The notes under the pieces: model-generated
What the model was told of the DNA's origin: nothing
The model's input: the letters and a program-made list of their open reading frames with translations, nothing else
Database searches by the model: none
Program-made: the position numbers and the translations under genes
Assembly (NCBI RefSeq): GCF_004328645.1
Contig: NZ_CP031395.1
Coordinates: 397,501-461,500, forward strand
DNA length: 64,000 bases
Reading direction: 5' to 3'
Origin: Hylemonella gracilis
GTDB lineage: Bacteria > Pseudomonadota > Gammaproteobacteria > Burkholderiales > Burkholderiaceae_C
Shown here: in pieces, positions 63,159 through 64,000 of the stretch
How positions within the stretch are numbered: the stretch's first letter is position 1
How the letters are laid out: each line of letters begins with the position of its first letter

Positions 63159-63215
63159 CCTCTACCTATTGCAGCAGTTGGGCCGCTGGAAAATCGGACG
63201 CTGGCTGTTCGACAT
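63159..63215 (-). repeat. cassette-junction repeat 7 (degenerate)
   Basis: Minus strand keeps CAGCGTCCGATTTTCC, a spacer, then CTGCAATAGGTAGAGGGTGAC. It is the weakest copy, recognised by order and spacing. ATTAGGC (63227-63221) and AGCTAAC (63259-63253) flank it as near-core sequences. Confidence 0.45.
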
Positions 63216-63268
63216 GAACAGCCTAATACGGAACGTAGCGCTTGCGTGACACGTTAGCTCACAGAGTG

Positions 63269-63787
63269 TCAGTCCTCATTCGCGGCGATTGAGAGTACGC
63301 GCCCAACGCTGCCGCGACGCAAGGAAACATCGAAGGACTCGGCTAGGCATTCGAACGTGGTGTCATGAAACGAGAGTATGAAATGCTTGTACCGTGAAAA
63401 GCGCTCAGGTCGATGGTATGGATGAATTTGGTTCATTTTTTCAAGCGAGCGCAGCCAAGACGAATGAACTACCTCAAACGCGGCGTAGGGAGAAAGCCCA
63501 CGTGAAGCTAAGGGATGAGAGGAGAAGGCTTCGTCATTGGGTGGACCAAACATGTGAGCGTAGACCATCGAGAACTTGACCACTGCACACAGATCATCGG
63601 AATCACCTACAGAAGGAGAAAGAGCCGTCGCACAAGCCCATTCAGAGGTGAGGCGATCTTCTTCTAAGTAGAACGCGATGCGCAGCGAGTGCTCATCGGC
63701 TATGAGCATTGGACAAGGTGCGCCAATCGAGGACTGAGGCAGAGATGAGAGCTCGCGTGGATGGTCCTCACCGGATACGACATACAT
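63269..63787 (-). CDS. hypothetical cassette protein
   Basis: 172 residues. LRIAFYLEEDRLTSEWACAT, VVKFSMVYAHMFGPPNDEAF and HPLASRGLSPYAAFEVVHSS, then RYKHFILSFHDTTFECLAESF, look like an intracellular mixed alpha/beta domain with conserved aromatic and His positions. No family name is recognised. ATG 63787 has AAAGG 8 nt upstream and follows the previous stop by 11 nt, so these two genes form a pair with no attC-like site between. Confidence 0.7.
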   Translation of the reverse strand: MYVVSGEDHPRELSSLPQSSIGAPCPMLIADEHSLRIAFYLEEDRLTSEWACATALSPSVGDSDDLCAVVKFSMVYAHMFGPPNDEAFSSHPLASRGLSPYAAFEVVHSSWLRSLEKMNQIHPYHRPERFSRYKHFILSFHDTTFECLAESFDVSLRRGSVGRVLSIAANED

Positions 63788-63798
63788 GAGATTTGCCT

Positions 63799-64000
63799 TT
63801 ACATTGAGTTCAATGTCTCAACGAACCCACCATAAAGCCCTAAGAGTACCGGTTCGGAAATCCCATTCACGGCAAGGCCAAACATTTTGAGGTCTTCGTC
63901 GTAAACAACCTTGTAGCCTTCCCCGGATTTGGGGCCTTCTTCGAAGACAAGCCACAGCTCTTCCGGGGTATTGTTCTGGTGGCTGTTCAGGAATCGTTGC
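63799..64000 (-). CDS. hypothetical protein (C-terminal part, runs off the window)
   Basis: 66 residues are visible up to the stop at 63799. ELWLVFEEGPKSGEGYKVVYD, then LKMFGLAVNGI and LLGLYGGFVETLNSM, suggest a small beta-rich domain with a helical end. The family is not recognised. The frame is open to the right edge, so the start is outside. Confidence 0.65.
   Translation of the reverse strand, partial: QRFLNSHQNNTPEELWLVFEEGPKSGEGYKVVYDEDLKMFGLAVNGISEPVLLGLYGGFVETLNSM

Noticed and set aside
59022..63215. CRISPR interpretation of the spaced repeats in the cassette region
   Set aside because: Copies are 0.5-1 kb apart, degenerate and separated by genes; spacing and conservation do not fit CRISPR.

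Overview
The window looks like a high-GC chromosome segment of a motile betaproteobacterium (Burkholderiales, probably Comamonadaceae). This is inferred from flagellar gene order, codon use and protein character; no rRNA or other marker gene is present. Almost all of it is coding. No tRNA, rRNA, transposase, integrase or CRISPR array was recognised.

Region 1 (1-36.4 kb) is a motility block. After the 3' end of an ABC-F (Uup-like) gene there is a leftward chemotaxis operon: a short CheZ-like protein, then cheY, cheA, cheW, cheR, cheD and cheB. A rightward two-component pair follows: a receiver-histidine kinase hybrid and a NarL/FixJ regulator. The flagellar export, basal-body and switch genes come next, fliFGHIJK and fliLMNOPQR leftward with fliE divergent. 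Then come fliD-fliS-fliT and five flagellin genes, four leftward in tandem and one divergent. Sigma-28-type promoters are readable upstream of fliD and of flagellins 1 to 4. Flagellins 1 and 3 lie in near-identical segments of about 1.9 kb, and flagellin 2 is a mosaic. A TPR/GT41 (SPINDLY/OGT-like) glycosyltransferase gene follows flagellin 5.

Region 2 (36.4-43.0 kb) is a compact leftward operon for a CDP-activated deoxysugar: rfbF, rfbG, an RfbC-like epimerase, a C-methyltransferase, a TylF-type methyltransferase, a hexapeptide acyltransferase, a nucleotide-sugar reductase/epimerase and a CmcI-like protein. Lying beside the flagellins and the GT41 enzyme, it may decorate flagellin, or serve surface polysaccharide.

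Region 3 (43.1-58.9 kb) is two divergent operons. The rightward one matches the indole-3-acetic acid (auxin) catabolic set iacA to iacI in alphabetical order. The leftward one encodes a branched-chain-amino-acid-type ABC importer with a fused permease-ATPase, a ketopantoate-reductase-like enzyme, a class II aldolase, a DUF4116 repeat protein and a MarR regulator (IacR-like). Two copies of TTCACWTGAATT in the shared promoter region are candidate operators. I infer an auxin uptake, degradation and sensing island.

Region 4 (58.9-64.0 kb) has lower GC and holds small leftward genes, mostly of unknown function (one YrhB/Imm35-like, one DUF2199). Most are separated by a degenerate repeat of about 45 bp, and some junctions keep attC-like features: RYYYAAC and GTTRRRY cores, a stop codon inside R'', and a start codon 2 nt after R'. 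I read this as a decayed integron cassette array abutting the auxin operon. No integrase is in the window.
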